Position numbers and translations under genes: made by a program
NCBI GenBank assembly: GCA_036139795.1
Contig: JAYZYX010000038.1
Span: 43,030 to 107,029, forward strand
DNA length: 64,000 nucleotides
Origin: Donghicola sp036139795
Lineage (GTDB): Bacteria > Pseudomonadota > Alphaproteobacteria > Rhodobacterales > Rhodobacteraceae
Direction: 5' to 3'
The notes under the pieces: generated by a model
Database searches by the model: none
The model's input: the letters and a program-made list of their open reading frames with translations, nothing else
Told to the model about the DNA's origin: nothing
Shown here: in pieces, positions 1 to 8,404 of the stretch
Layout of the letters: each line of letters begins with the position of its first letter
How positions within the stretch are numbered: position 1 is the first letter of the stretch

Positions 1-1
1 C

Positions 2-445
2 AACGAACGCCTGCTGTCGGATATGCAGACCGACCACTATGCCACGATGGTTCTGGCCAGCCTGAACCTGCGCACGGGGCAATTGCGCCTGTGTCAGGCG
101 GGCCATCCCCATCCCATCATCCACCGCGCCTCTGGCCGGATGGAGCAATTGGGGCAGGGCGGTCTGCCCGTCGGTCTGTTTGACGGGGCTGAATTCGAAA
201 CGGTGGAAACGCGGCTCGATCCCGGTGACCGGCTGTGGATTCTGTCTGACGGGATTTCAGAAAGCACTGATCGGGCGGGGGATTTTCTGGGGGATGTGCG
301 GACCAGCGAACTGGTCCGGATGCTGGGGGATATGCCGACAAATACCGCACTGGACGGGCTGATGTGGCATCTGGCCGATCACGCAGGCTCTGAGGATTTC
401 GGCGACGATATCTCGGCCATTCTGTGGAACATGCAGCGCCTATAG
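2..445 (+). CDS. SpoIIE/PP2C-type serine phosphatase, C-terminal part (5' truncated by window edge)
   Basis: Only the last ~147 residues are present; the reading frame is open from the first bases, so the gene begins outside the window. The visible part matches the C-terminal half of SpoIIE/RsbU-type PP2C phosphatases: the AGHPHPII segment, GLPVGLF, the LDPGDRLWILSDGISES metal-binding stretch and a terminal DFGDDISAI motif. Family members dephosphorylate anti-sigma-factor antagonists in partner-switching signalling. In related bacteria they are often fused to an N-terminal receiver domain, which cannot be checked here. The stop overlaps the stop of the convergent Nudix gene by a few bases. 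The family call is firm; the target is unknown. Confidence 0.85.
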   Translation, partial: NERLLSDMQTDHYATMVLASLNLRTGQLRLCQAGHPHPIIHRASGRMEQLGQGGLPVGLFDGAEFETVETRLDPGDRLWILSDGISESTDRAGDFLGDVRTSELVRMLGDMPTNTALDGLMWHLADHAGSEDFGDDISAILWNMQRL

Positions 446-907
446 GCGGTCGATCACATGCCGGACAAAGGCGCGGTCGCCGTCATTGTCCATGATCTGG
501 GGGGCCGCAGGAAGAGGCACCCAAATCGCGGTGTGGCTTTCCTCGGTCGGGGGGCCAAGGGGACGGATCGGACGGGCCAGATAGATCATGCAAATCTTCT
601 CGGCCCAGAGGTCATAGTCCGGCATGTAGACGAACCGCTTGTAGGTTCCGATCCGGCGCGGGGTGGAAATGGTCCAGCCGGTCTCTTCGTAAACCTCCCG
701 GTGCAGGGCCTGTACGGGGCTCTCACCCGCATCAATGCCACCGCCGGGCAGCTGGAATTCAGGCTCGGGCTCGGCCTGAAATGTCATCAGCATTTGCCCG
801 CCCCGCACCAGAACCGCATAGGCCCCCGGTCTGCGCGTATAGGAAATGTCAGAGCGGCGGGGCGCACCAAATCGTTGCATTCTGGAAATCCTGCATGAGG
901 GAAACAT
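440..907 (-). CDS. Nudix hydrolase
   Basis: A 155-residue single-domain Nudix protein. The Nudix box lies at about residues 57-79 (GGGIDAGES, then REVYEETGW), fitting the Gx5Ex7REUxEExGU pattern that binds the catalytic divalent metal. Such enzymes hydrolyse a nucleoside diphosphate linked to another moiety; the substrate cannot be read from the sequence. The N-terminus MFPSCRISRM is not typical, and an internal ATG nine codons later (position 880) is an equally good start. The gene is convergent with the phosphatase fragment, overlapping its stop codon, and divergent from hslO. Confidence 0.85.
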   Translation of the reverse strand: MFPSCRISRMQRFGAPRRSDISYTRRPGAYAVLVRGGQMLMTFQAEPEPEFQLPGGGIDAGESPVQALHREVYEETGWTISTPRRIGTYKRFVYMPDYDLWAEKICMIYLARPIRPLGPPTEESHTAIWVPLPAAPQIMDNDGDRAFVRHVIDRL

Positions 908-999
908 GGATTATTGGCACCATAGCCCTTTGGTCCGGCACTTGTAGCCCCTATATGGGCGCGGTATGCCCAAACCGATCCGCGTAAGGGAACCCCACT

Positions 1000-1998
1000 A
1001 TGCAAGTGAACAAAATTGCCTGGGACGACACTGTTCTGCCGTTCCAGCTGGACAAAGCCGATATCCGCGGGCGCGTTGCCCGCCTTGACGGGGTGCTGGA
1101 TGGCATTCTGAAGCAGCACGACTATCCCGCGCCGGTCGAAGCCTTGGTCGCCGAGATGGCGCTGCTGACCGCACTGATTGGCCAGACCATCAAACTGCGC
1201 TGGAAGCTGTCGCTTCAGGTGCAGTCGAATGGCCCTGTGCGCATGATCGCCACCGATTACTACGGCCCCGAAAAAGAGGGCGAGCCCGCCCGCATCCGCG
1301 CCTACGCCAGCTATGACGCTGATCGTGTGGATGCCAAAGCTGCGCCCATGTCGTTGATCGGCAACGGCTACTTTGCCGTTCTGATCGATCAGGGTCCCGA
1401 CATGCAGCCCTATCAGGGCATCGCGCCGCTGAACCGCGATTCTCTTTGTGCCGCGGCACAGGGCTATTTCGCGCAGTCCGAACAGCTGCCCACCCGTTTC
1501 CACGTGACCTTCGGCAAATCCACCGAAGCGGGCGGTGTGGAACATTGGCGTGCGGGCGGCGTGATGTTGCAGCACATGCCCAAAGCCTCGCCTTTTGCCA
1601 GCGGCGAAGGTGGCTCGGGCGAAGGTGGTGTGCTGATGGCCCACGATCTGGTGGACGGCGATGACGCCGAAAACTGGAACCGTGCCAACATCCTGCTGGA
1701 TTCGGCAGAAGAGCTGGAAATGATCGGCCCAAGCGTATCGCCCACCGATCTGCTGTACCGCCTGTTCCACGAAGAGGACGTGCGGGTCTATGACGCGCAG
1801 CCGGTGAAATTCGGCTGTACCTGCTCGGAAGAGCGGGTGCGCAGCAGCCTGTCGATCTATTCGCGCAAGGACATCGCCACGATGACCACCGAAGAAGGTC
1901 GCGTAACTGCGGATTGCCAGTTCTGCGGTGCCCATTACGATCTGGACCCCGCCACCCTTGGCTTCGAAGCCGAGAAGCCCGCTGATGGCGGGGAATGA
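1000..1998 (+). CDS. hslO: Hsp33 redox-regulated molecular chaperone
   Basis: 332 residues, somewhat longer than the usual ~290 of Hsp33. The N-terminal substrate-binding domain is followed by the C-terminal redox switch, with the four zinc-binding cysteines as CxC (C273, C275) and CxxC (C306, C309). In this family zinc is bound when reduced; oxidation forms disulfides, releases zinc and activates the cytoplasmic holdase. A Gly/Ser/Glu-rich insertion around residues 200-213 may account for the extra length. The next gene starts within the last codons (1985), so the two are likely co-transcribed with the CCA enzyme. Confidence 0.95.
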   Translation: MQVNKIAWDDTVLPFQLDKADIRGRVARLDGVLDGILKQHDYPAPVEALVAEMALLTALIGQTIKLRWKLSLQVQSNGPVRMIATDYYGPEKEGEPARIRAYASYDADRVDAKAAPMSLIGNGYFAVLIDQGPDMQPYQGIAPLNRDSLCAAAQGYFAQSEQLPTRFHVTFGKSTEAGGVEHWRAGGVMLQHMPKASPFASGEGGSGEGGVLMAHDLVDGDDAENWNRANILLDSAEELEMIGPSVSPTDLLYRLFHEEDVRVYDAQPVKFGCTCSEERVRSSLSIYSRKDIATMTTEEGRVTADCQFCGAHYDLDPATLGFEAEKPADGGE

Positions 1999-2581
1999 TC
2001 TGAAACAGACCCTATTGGCGGCCCTGTCGAAACCGGCAGGGCCGTCGTCTGACTTTGACTTGAACCCTTCGGTCGTTTTGCCCGAAGGCCGCAAGTTGCG
2101 GCCCGCAGCGGTTCTTCTGGCGTTTGAGCCGACGCATGCGGGCGGGCGGCTGTGGCTGACCAAACGCTCATCTGCGCTCAAGCACCACCCGGGCCAGATC
2201 GCGGCCCCCGGTGGCAAGCAAGACCCCGAAGATGCCGATCTGACCGCCACTGCGCTACGTGAGGCGCGGGAAGAGATCGCGCTGCCCTCTGAAAATGTGG
2301 AAATCCTTGGGTCGCTGCCCGCGCATGAAACAGTGACTGGCTTTGCCATGACCCCGATCGTAGGGCTTTTGCACACGCCTTTTACGCCGAAACCCGAGGC
2401 GGGTGAGGTGGCCGAGGTCTTTCACGTTCCCTTTGATCATGTGACCGATCCGGCCCGTTTTCTGATCCAAGGCCGCCGTTGGCGCGGACAGCGCCGCCAC
2501 TACTATGCGGTGCCCTATGGTCCCTATTATATCTGGGGTGCAACGGCGCGGGTGCTGCGCGGCTTGGCAGAGAGGATGTGA
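1985..2581 (+). CDS. CoA-pyrophosphatase-type Nudix hydrolase
   Basis: 198 residues from the ATG at 1985, which overlaps the hslO end; an upstream in-frame start at 1928 would lie deep inside hslO and is less likely. The protein has the CoAse-type Nudix layout: an upstream KRSSALKHHPGQIAAPGG segment, then ATALREAREEI at about residues 88-99. This resembles NUDT7/CoAse enzymes that split CoA into phosphopantetheine and 3',5'-ADP. Its stop overlaps the start of the CCA enzyme (TGATG), which suggests translational coupling. The family is secure; substrate assignment is by similarity of the upstream motif only. Confidence 0.88.
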   Translation: MAGNDLKQTLLAALSKPAGPSSDFDLNPSVVLPEGRKLRPAAVLLAFEPTHAGGRLWLTKRSSALKHHPGQIAAPGGKQDPEDADLTATALREAREEIALPSENVEILGSLPAHETVTGFAMTPIVGLLHTPFTPKPEAGEVAEVFHVPFDHVTDPARFLIQGRRWRGQRRHYYAVPYGPYYIWGATARVLRGLAERM

Positions 2582-3738
2582 TGCAGGTTACCGGCGAATG
2601 GCTAATACGGGATGAAACGCAGGCAGTCTGCGCCGCGCTGGTCGATGCCGGTTATCAGGCATGGTTCGTTGGTGGCTGCGTCCGTAATGCTCTGATCGGG
2701 GCGCCTGTGGATGACATCGACATCTGCACCGATGCACGTCCCGAAACTGTGATTGCGCTGTCCGAGGCCGCAGGGCTGAAACCTGTTCCGACAGGCATTG
2801 ATCACGGAACTATCACGGTGGTTTCCGGCGGTATTCCCCATGAGGTGACCACCTTCCGCCGCGATGTGGAAACGGACGGGCGTCATGCGGTCGTGGCGTT
2901 TTCCGACACGATGGATGAGGACGCAGCGCGGCGCGATTTCACCATGAACGCCCTTTACGCGGATCGCACGGGCGCTTTGGCCGATCCTTTGGGCGGGTTG
3001 CCGGACCTTGAGACGCGGCACGTGCGCTTTATTGGCGATCCCCAGCAGCGCATTCGCGAGGATTACCTGCGTATCCTGCGGTTCTTCCGGTTCTCGGCTT
3101 GGTACGGTGATCCGGCGTTGGGCATGGACCCCGAAGGATTGGCGGCTTGCGCGGCCTTGTCGGACGGGATCGAAACCCTTGCCGCCGAGCGGATCGGGGC
3201 CGAGATGACCAAGCTGCTGCGTGCCGCCGACCCCGCGCCTGCGGTTGCGGCGATGGCGCAGTCAGGTGTGCTGTTGCAGGTGTTGCCCGCTGCTGATCAT
3301 ACCGCCCTTGCGCCGCTGGTGCATCTTGAGGCGCAAGCAGGCCAGACCCCCGATCCGATGCTGCGCCTTGCCAGCCTTGGCGGGCAGGATGTGGCGGATC
3401 GTCTGCGTCTGTCCAAAGCAGACGCCAAACGGCTGGAAGCCTTGCGCACTTGGGCGCTTGAAGGGCAGCCGCCCCATGAAGCGGGTTATCGTCTTGGTGC
3501 TGACATGGGTGCGCGGGCAGTGGTTTTGCGTGCAGCGCTGATGGGCCAGCCGGTCAACCCGACCGATCTGGATAGCGTAGCCAAAGGCGCGGCGGCGCAA
3601 TTCCCTGTAAAAGCGGCTGATCTGATGCCCGAATACACCGGCGCACAGTTGGGTCTGCGGCTTAAGGCGCTTGAAAAGCGGTGGATCGAGGCGCAGTTTA
3701 CCCTCAGCAAACAAGATCTTTTGAACGCTCCCGATTAA
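2581..3738 (+). CDS. cca: CCA tRNA nucleotidyltransferase / poly(A) polymerase family
   Basis: 385 residues from the ATG at 2581 that overlaps the preceding stop. It carries the class II nucleotidyltransferase signature: FVGGCVRNAL (about residues 29-38) and the metal-binding DDIDICTDARPE (44-55), followed by the RRDFTMNALY and EDYLRILRFFRF motifs of the neck/head region. The enzyme adds or repairs the 3'-terminal CCA of tRNAs from CTP and ATP. No C-terminal HD domain is apparent. A poly(A) polymerase role cannot be excluded from motifs alone, but this short architecture is the usual alphaproteobacterial CCA enzyme. Third gene of a tight hslO-Nudix-cca run. Confidence 0.92.
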   Translation: MQVTGEWLIRDETQAVCAALVDAGYQAWFVGGCVRNALIGAPVDDIDICTDARPETVIALSEAAGLKPVPTGIDHGTITVVSGGIPHEVTTFRRDVETDGRHAVVAFSDTMDEDAARRDFTMNALYADRTGALADPLGGLPDLETRHVRFIGDPQQRIREDYLRILRFFRFSAWYGDPALGMDPEGLAACAALSDGIETLAAERIGAEMTKLLRAADPAPAVAAMAQSGVLLQVLPAADHTALAPLVHLEAQAGQTPDPMLRLASLGGQDVADRLRLSKADAKRLEALRTWALEGQPPHEAGYRLGADMGARAVVLRAALMGQPVNPTDLDSVAKGAAAQFPVKAADLMPEYTGAQLGLRLKALEKRWIEAQFTLSKQDLLNAPD

Positions 3739-3799
3739 CCGTCACGCTTTCTCGCCAGACTTCGGGCACTATAGTTCATCCCGAACAGAGTTGAGACAT

Positions 3800-5656
3800 A
3801 TGCTGCGGTTTTTCGAAAACCTCATTGATCCCTATGCCCCCTATGAGGAACCCGACCAGCCTCCGCGCCGCGTTAGGGACTATCTGTGGTGGCTGTCGCA
3901 GCCCTTCAAACGGGTCTTTGCCTTTGCCGGTCTGGCAGCCATATCGGTCGCCGTTGTCGAGATTTGGCTGATCTACTACATGGGCCGGCTGGTGGATCTG
4001 CTACAGGGCGATCCGCAGACTTTCTGGGCTGATCACGGGCTAGAGGTCGGTCTGGTGGCGCTGTTCATCCTGACCCTGCGCCCGCTATTTCAGGCGCTGG
4101 ATGTGGCGCTGCTGAACAACGCGATCCTGCCGAACTTTGGTACCATCTTCCGTTGGCGGGCGCACAAACACGTGTTGCGCCAGTCCGTCGGCTGGTTCGA
4201 GAATGACTTTGCCGGTCGCATCGCGGGGCGGATCATGCAGGCCCCACCTGCCGCCGGAGAGGCGGTGTTTCAGGTCTTTGACGCGTTGGCCTTTTCCTTT
4301 GCCTATGTGGTGGGGGCGGCGGTTCTGCTGGCGGACAGTGATCTGCGACTGATGCTGCCGCTGTTGGCGTGGTTGGGCCTTTATCTGCTGCTGGTCCGCT
4401 GGGTGATGAAGCGCATCGCGCCCGCGTCCAAGGCCGCTGCGGACTCGCGCTCGAAGATTTCGGGGCGGGTGGTGGACAGCTACTCCAACATCCAGTCGGT
4501 CAAGCTGTTCGCCCATCACGACCGCGAACTCGACTACGCCTATGAGGCGATCGAGGATGCCCGCCGCACCTTCCAGACCGAGATGCGCCTATACACCATC
4601 ATGGATCTGGCGCTGGTGATCCTGAACGGTTTGCTGATCGTCGGCGTTGTCGGTTGGGCGCTGTATCTGTGGACTGTGGGCTCGGCCACCTTGGGGATTG
4701 TCGCGGCGGCAACCGCGCTGACCCTGCGCCTGAACGCGATGACTGGCTGGATCATGTGGGCCGTTAGCAGCTTTTTCCAACAGCTTGGCGTGGTGGATGA
4801 GGGGCTAGAAACCATTGCCCAACCCATCGATCTGGTGGACCGTCCCGATGCGCAGCCCTTGCAGCTGCGCGAAGGTTTGATTCAGGTGAAAGACCTGTCG
4901 CACCACTACGGCAAGGGCCAAGGCGGCTTGGATCACATTAGCCTGACCATCCAACCGGGGGAAAAGGTGGGTCTGGTGGGCCGGTCGGGGGCCGGAAAAT
5001 CCACTCTGATCAAGTTGCTGTTGCGGTTCTATGACGTAGAACAGGGACAAATCCTGATTGACGGGCAGGATATCGGCGCGGTGACCCAAGACAGCCTGCG
5101 CGGGCAGATCGGCATGGTGACGCAGGACAGCAGCCTTATGCACCGCTCGGTCCGGGATAACATCCTATACGGCAAGGCCTCGGCCTCTGAGGCAGAGATG
5201 GCGCAGGCCGCGGCGCAGGCTGCGGCGGATGTGTTTATCCCGACGTTGGAAGACCCCGAGGGCCGCACCGGCTATGACGCCCATGTGGGCGAGCGCGGCG
5301 TGAAATTGTCGGGCGGTCAGCGGCAGCGGATCGCGCTGGCGCGGGTCTTCCTGAAGAACGCGCCCATTCTGGTGCTGGATGAAGCCACAAGTGCGCTGGA
5401 TTCAGAGGTTGAGGCGGCAATTCAGGAAACGCTCTACCAGATGATGGAGGGTAAGACGGTGATCGCCATTGCCCACCGTTTATCCACGATTGCCCAGATG
5501 GACCGGATCATCGTGCTGGATCAGGGGCAGATCGTTGAAGACGGCACCCACGAGGCGCTGCTGACCCAAGGCGGCATCTACGCCAGCCTTTGGACGCGCC
5601 AGTCCGGCGGGTTTCTGGGCCGCACGCCAGATGGCGAACAAGAGGGCGCGCGATGA
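3800..5656 (+). CDS. ABC exporter half-subunit 1 (transmembrane domain + ATPase)
   Basis: 618 residues from ATG 3800; an in-frame TTG three codons earlier is an alternative. The N-terminal ~330 residues form a hydrophobic exporter transmembrane domain. The ATPase domain follows with Walker A GRSGAGKST (about residue 394), signature LSGGQRQR (about 503), Walker B ILVLDEATS and a switch histidine in AIAHRLST. All catalytic residues are intact, as in MsbA/Atm1-like lipid or drug exporters. The next gene starts inside its stop codon (ATGA at 5653-5656) and encodes a similar subunit, so the two probably form a heterodimer. The substrate is unknown. Confidence 0.93.
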   Translation: MLRFFENLIDPYAPYEEPDQPPRRVRDYLWWLSQPFKRVFAFAGLAAISVAVVEIWLIYYMGRLVDLLQGDPQTFWADHGLEVGLVALFILTLRPLFQALDVALLNNAILPNFGTIFRWRAHKHVLRQSVGWFENDFAGRIAGRIMQAPPAAGEAVFQVFDALAFSFAYVVGAAVLLADSDLRLMLPLLAWLGLYLLLVRWVMKRIAPASKAAADSRSKISGRVVDSYSNIQSVKLFAHHDRELDYAYEAIEDARRTFQTEMRLYTIMDLALVILNGLLIVGVVGWALYLWTVGSATLGIVAAATALTLRLNAMTGWIMWAVSSFFQQLGVVDEGLETIAQPIDLVDRPDAQPLQLREGLIQVKDLSHHYGKGQGGLDHISLTIQPGEKVGLVGRSGAGKSTLIKLLLRFYDVEQGQILIDGQDIGAVTQDSLRGQIGMVTQDSSLMHRSVRDNILYGKASASEAEMAQAAAQAAADVFIPTLEDPEGRTGYDAHVGERGVKLSGGQRQRIALARVFLKNAPILVLDEATSALDSEVEAAIQETLYQMMEGKTVIAIAHRLSTIAQMDRIIVLDQGQIVEDGTHEALLTQGGIYASLWTRQSGGFLGRTPDGEQEGAR

Positions 5657-7479
5657 AGATTTCAGACTGGATCGACGCATTCAAACCCGCAGACGGCCCG
5701 CCGCCGCAGACGCTGTGGCCGTTCTTGCGGTGGGCGATGGCAGGGGCGTGGCCAGCGGTCATCGGGGCATTCACCCTGTCGGCGCTTGCTGGCGCGACCG
5801 AGGCAGGCTCGGCCTTGGTGCTGGGTCTGCTGGTGGATGCGGCGGGAACCTCGATGGATGTGTTTGATGCGGGGCATATGGCTGTGCTGGTGGGGGCGGT
5901 GGCCTTTTTCATCCTGCTGCGGCCTTTGACCTTTGGCCTTTCGGCAGCCGCCAACAGCGTGATCATCCAGCCTAATGTGAACCCGCTGGTTCTGTCGCGC
6001 CTGAACCGGTGGACGCTGGGGCAAGAGGTGTCGTTCTTTGACGATGACTTCGCGGGACGGCTGGCGCAAAAGCAGATGCAATGTTCGCGGGCCACGACCG
6101 ATGTGGTCTCCGAATTCGTCAACGTGATCGCCTTTTCGCTGGCCTCTTTGTTGGGGTCGGTCTTGCTGTTGGGGGCGATCAGTTGGTGGGTGGCGCTTCT
6201 GCTCGCTGCGTGGCTGGGGGCCTATTTTGCGCTGATCCGGTACTTTATTCCCCGCGTGCGGGGGCGGTCCAAGGCGCGGGCCTCGGCGCGGGCGATGGTG
6301 ACGGGGCAGGTGGTGGACACGATCACCAATGTCAAAACCGTTAAGCTCTTTGCCCATGACCGGTATGAGGACAGCGCCGCGCTGGATGCGATGCGTACGT
6401 TCCGCGACAAGGCGCTGCATATGGGCCATCTGGCGGCTGCGTTTCGTGCCTGCCTGATGCTGCTGGCTGGCGTCCTACCTGTGCTGCTAATCGGGGCGAC
6501 CATGGTGTTGATGCGTGGCGGACAGGCAAGCGCAGGGGATATTGCGGCGGCTGGGGCGATCTCAATCCGGATTGCGCAGATGACTGGCTGGGTCAGTCAC
6601 ACGCTGATGGGAATGTACGCCAATATTGGCGAGATCGAGGACGGTATCCGTACCCTCACCCCTGCGCGGCGGATCGAGGATGCGGAAGGTGCGCCTGATT
6701 TGGTTGTGCCACGCGGTGAGATCGTCTTTGACGATCTGCGTTTTGGATATGGTCGCCGGACGGGCGGAGTGCAGGGCATTGATCTGCGGATTTCCGGTGG
6801 CGAGAAGATCGGGATTGTGGGCGCCTCTGGTGCGGGAAAATCCACGTTGGTGTCGTTGCTGCTGCGGCTTTATCAGCCGGAAGGCGGGCGTATTGTGATT
6901 GACGGTCAGGATATCTCGGCCGTGACACAGGAGAGCCTGCGGCGGCAAATCGCGATGGTCACGCAGGATACATCTATGTTCAACCGCTCGGCGCGTGACA
7001 ACATATTGTATGGCCGGCCGGATGCCAGCGAGGCTGAGTTGATCGCCGCGACCGAAGCCGCCGAGGCGCTGGAATTTGTAGGCCGTCTGCGTGATTTCGC
7101 GGGCCGAGAGGGGTTCGAGGCCCATCTGGGTGAACGCGGCGTAAAACTGTCAGGCGGTCAGCGGCAGCGGATTGCACTGGCCCGCGCCATTCTGAAAGAC
7201 GCCCCTATTCTGGTGCTGGACGAGGCCACCAGCGCGTTGGACAGTGAAGTTGAGGCCGCCATTCAATCGGCGTTGGAGCGGGCGATGGCGGGAAAGACAG
7301 TGCTGGCCATCGCGCACCGCTTGTCCACCATCGCGCGGATGGACCGGATTGTTGTGATGGATGATGGGCGTGTGCTCGAAGAGGGCACCCATCAGGCCTT
7401 GCTGGCGCAAGACGGGGTCTATGCGCGCCTTTGGGCGCGGCAGTCCGGTGGGTTCCTTGGCTTGGAAGCGGCAGAGTGA
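5653..7479 (+). CDS. ABC exporter half-subunit 2 (transmembrane domain + ATPase)
   Basis: 608 residues, beginning at the ATG that overlaps the upstream stop by four bases, which indicates translational coupling. Same layout as its neighbour: a membrane-spanning region over about residues 20-320, then Walker A GASGAGKST (about 390), LSGGQRQR (about 498), ILVLDEATS and AIAHRLST. Both active sites look competent, unlike many heterodimeric exporters with one degenerate site. The two products probably pair in the inner membrane. A hairpin followed by a T-run at 7503-7524 ends the operon. Confidence 0.93.
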   Translation: MKISDWIDAFKPADGPPPQTLWPFLRWAMAGAWPAVIGAFTLSALAGATEAGSALVLGLLVDAAGTSMDVFDAGHMAVLVGAVAFFILLRPLTFGLSAAANSVIIQPNVNPLVLSRLNRWTLGQEVSFFDDDFAGRLAQKQMQCSRATTDVVSEFVNVIAFSLASLLGSVLLLGAISWWVALLLAAWLGAYFALIRYFIPRVRGRSKARASARAMVTGQVVDTITNVKTVKLFAHDRYEDSAALDAMRTFRDKALHMGHLAAAFRACLMLLAGVLPVLLIGATMVLMRGGQASAGDIAAAGAISIRIAQMTGWVSHTLMGMYANIGEIEDGIRTLTPARRIEDAEGAPDLVVPRGEIVFDDLRFGYGRRTGGVQGIDLRISGGEKIGIVGASGAGKSTLVSLLLRLYQPEGGRIVIDGQDISAVTQESLRRQIAMVTQDTSMFNRSARDNILYGRPDASEAELIAATEAAEALEFVGRLRDFAGREGFEAHLGERGVKLSGGQRQRIALARAILKDAPILVLDEATSALDSEVEAAIQSALERAMAGKTVLAIAHRLSTIARMDRIVVMDDGRVLEEGTHQALLAQDGVYARLWARQSGGFLGLEAAE

Positions 7480-7502
7480 GTGCTGTTTGGCATCAGTTGC
7501 GC

Positions 7503-7524
7503 CGCCTCCGGCGGAGGTATTTTT
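7503..7524 (+). terminator. Intrinsic terminator overlapping a dispersed repeat
   Basis: CCTCCG and CGGAGG pair around a single base (7505-7517), followed by TATTTTT. It lies 25 bases after the second ABC exporter gene. The terminator merges with the GAGGTATTTTTGCCAAGATG repeat core, so here the repeat appears to act as the terminator. Confidence 0.65.
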
Positions 7525-7535
7525 GCCAAGATGAA
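7514..7535 (+). repeat. Dispersed repeat core, copy 1
   Basis: GAGGTATTTTTGCCAAGATG plus AA. It matches the copy at 39267-39288 at 21 of 22 positions. Shorter matches are at 12030-12044 (reverse orientation, inside alkB) and 29575-29590. From memory, this sequence is common in Rhodobacteraceae genomes. Confidence 0.7.
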
Positions 7536-7537
7536 AG

Positions 7538-8299
7538 TCAGAGGTAGCCCTCGGACCGGAAGCTGAGTTCGCATGATTTTCCGACGATGATGTGATCGTG
7601 GAGGGTGAGGCCGAGGGCCTGCGCAGCCTCTTCTATTTTTTGGGTCATGGAGATGTCGGACTGGCTGGGGGTTGGATCGCCAGAGGGGTGGTTGTGCACC
7701 AGGATGAGGGCGCTGGCGTTCAGTTGCAGGGCGCGTTTCATCACTTCGCGCGGATAGACGGGAACGTGGTCTACGGTGCCCTTGGCTTGCTCTTCATCGG
7801 CCACGAGGACGTTTTTGCGGTCCAGATAGAGGACGCGGAATTGTTCGGTTTCCCGGTGGGCCATTGTGGTGTGGCAATAGGCGATGAGGGCCTGCCAGCT
7901 GCCCAGAAGGGGGCGCTGGATGACGCGGGAGCGGGCGAGACGGTGGGCCGCAGCCTCAACAATTTTGAGTTCAAGGATGACGGCAGGGCCGCAGCCTTTG
8001 GTTTCGGCGAGGCGTTCCCCTGGAGCGGAAATGACATGGTTGAAGTCCCCGAACCGGTCCAGAAGGGTGCGGGCGAGGGGTTTTACATCTTGTCTTGGGA
8101 TTGCGCGGAACAGGATCAACTCTAGCAATTCATAGTCGGGTAGCGCGTCTGCGCCACCCTCCAAGAAGCGCTGGCGCAGGCGATGGCGGTGGTCTTTGAT
8201 ATAGGACGGGAGCCGTTTTGCCTCTGGCAGGGCTGCTGGTGCGGCCTCATCCATAGCGAAAAGCGAGAGTGATTCCTGAAAGGCGTTCGGGTCTGACAT
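7538..8299 (-). CDS. radC: RadC family JAMM-domain protein
   Basis: 253 residues. The N-terminal half contains the helix-hairpin-helix-like region (LPDYELLELILFRAIPRQDVKPLA... KGCGPAVILELK). The C-terminal half holds the JAMM metalloprotease-like motif HNHPSGDPTPSQSD, with candidate zinc ligands H202, H204 and D215. RadC was named as a DNA repair protein, but a repair function is doubtful and the biochemical role remains unclear. The gene follows dnaJ on the same strand but beyond a terminator-like hairpin at 8347-8378, so it probably has its own promoter. Confidence 0.92.
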   Translation of the reverse strand: MSDPNAFQESLSLFAMDEAAPAALPEAKRLPSYIKDHRHRLRQRFLEGGADALPDYELLELILFRAIPRQDVKPLARTLLDRFGDFNHVISAPGERLAETKGCGPAVILELKIVEAAAHRLARSRVIQRPLLGSWQALIAYCHTTMAHRETEQFRVLYLDRKNVLVADEEQAKGTVDHVPVYPREVMKRALQLNASALILVHNHPSGDPTPSQSDISMTQKIEEAAQALGLTLHDHIIVGKSCELSFRSEGYL

Positions 8300-8346
8300 A
8301 TGGGAAGGGTGCCCCCGAACTGGTTAACAAACGGTGCATGGCCGCG

Positions 8347-8378
8347 AAAAGCAAACGCCCGCCGGTGAGGGCGGGCGC
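8347..8378 (-). terminator. Intrinsic terminator downstream of dnaJ
   Basis: Read on the minus strand, GCGCCCGCC and GGCGGGCGT pair around a short loop, followed by a TTTGCTTTTC stretch. It lies about 27 bases past the dnaJ stop and should end the dnaKJ transcript. Confidence 0.75.
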
Positions 8379-8404
8379 TGCAAATTGTTTCATGTGAATC
8401 AGGA

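Noticed and set aside
787..2376. 529-codon minus-strand frame across hslO and the Nudix gene
   Set aside because: It overlaps three supported genes, has no recognisable domain and is explained by codon bias.
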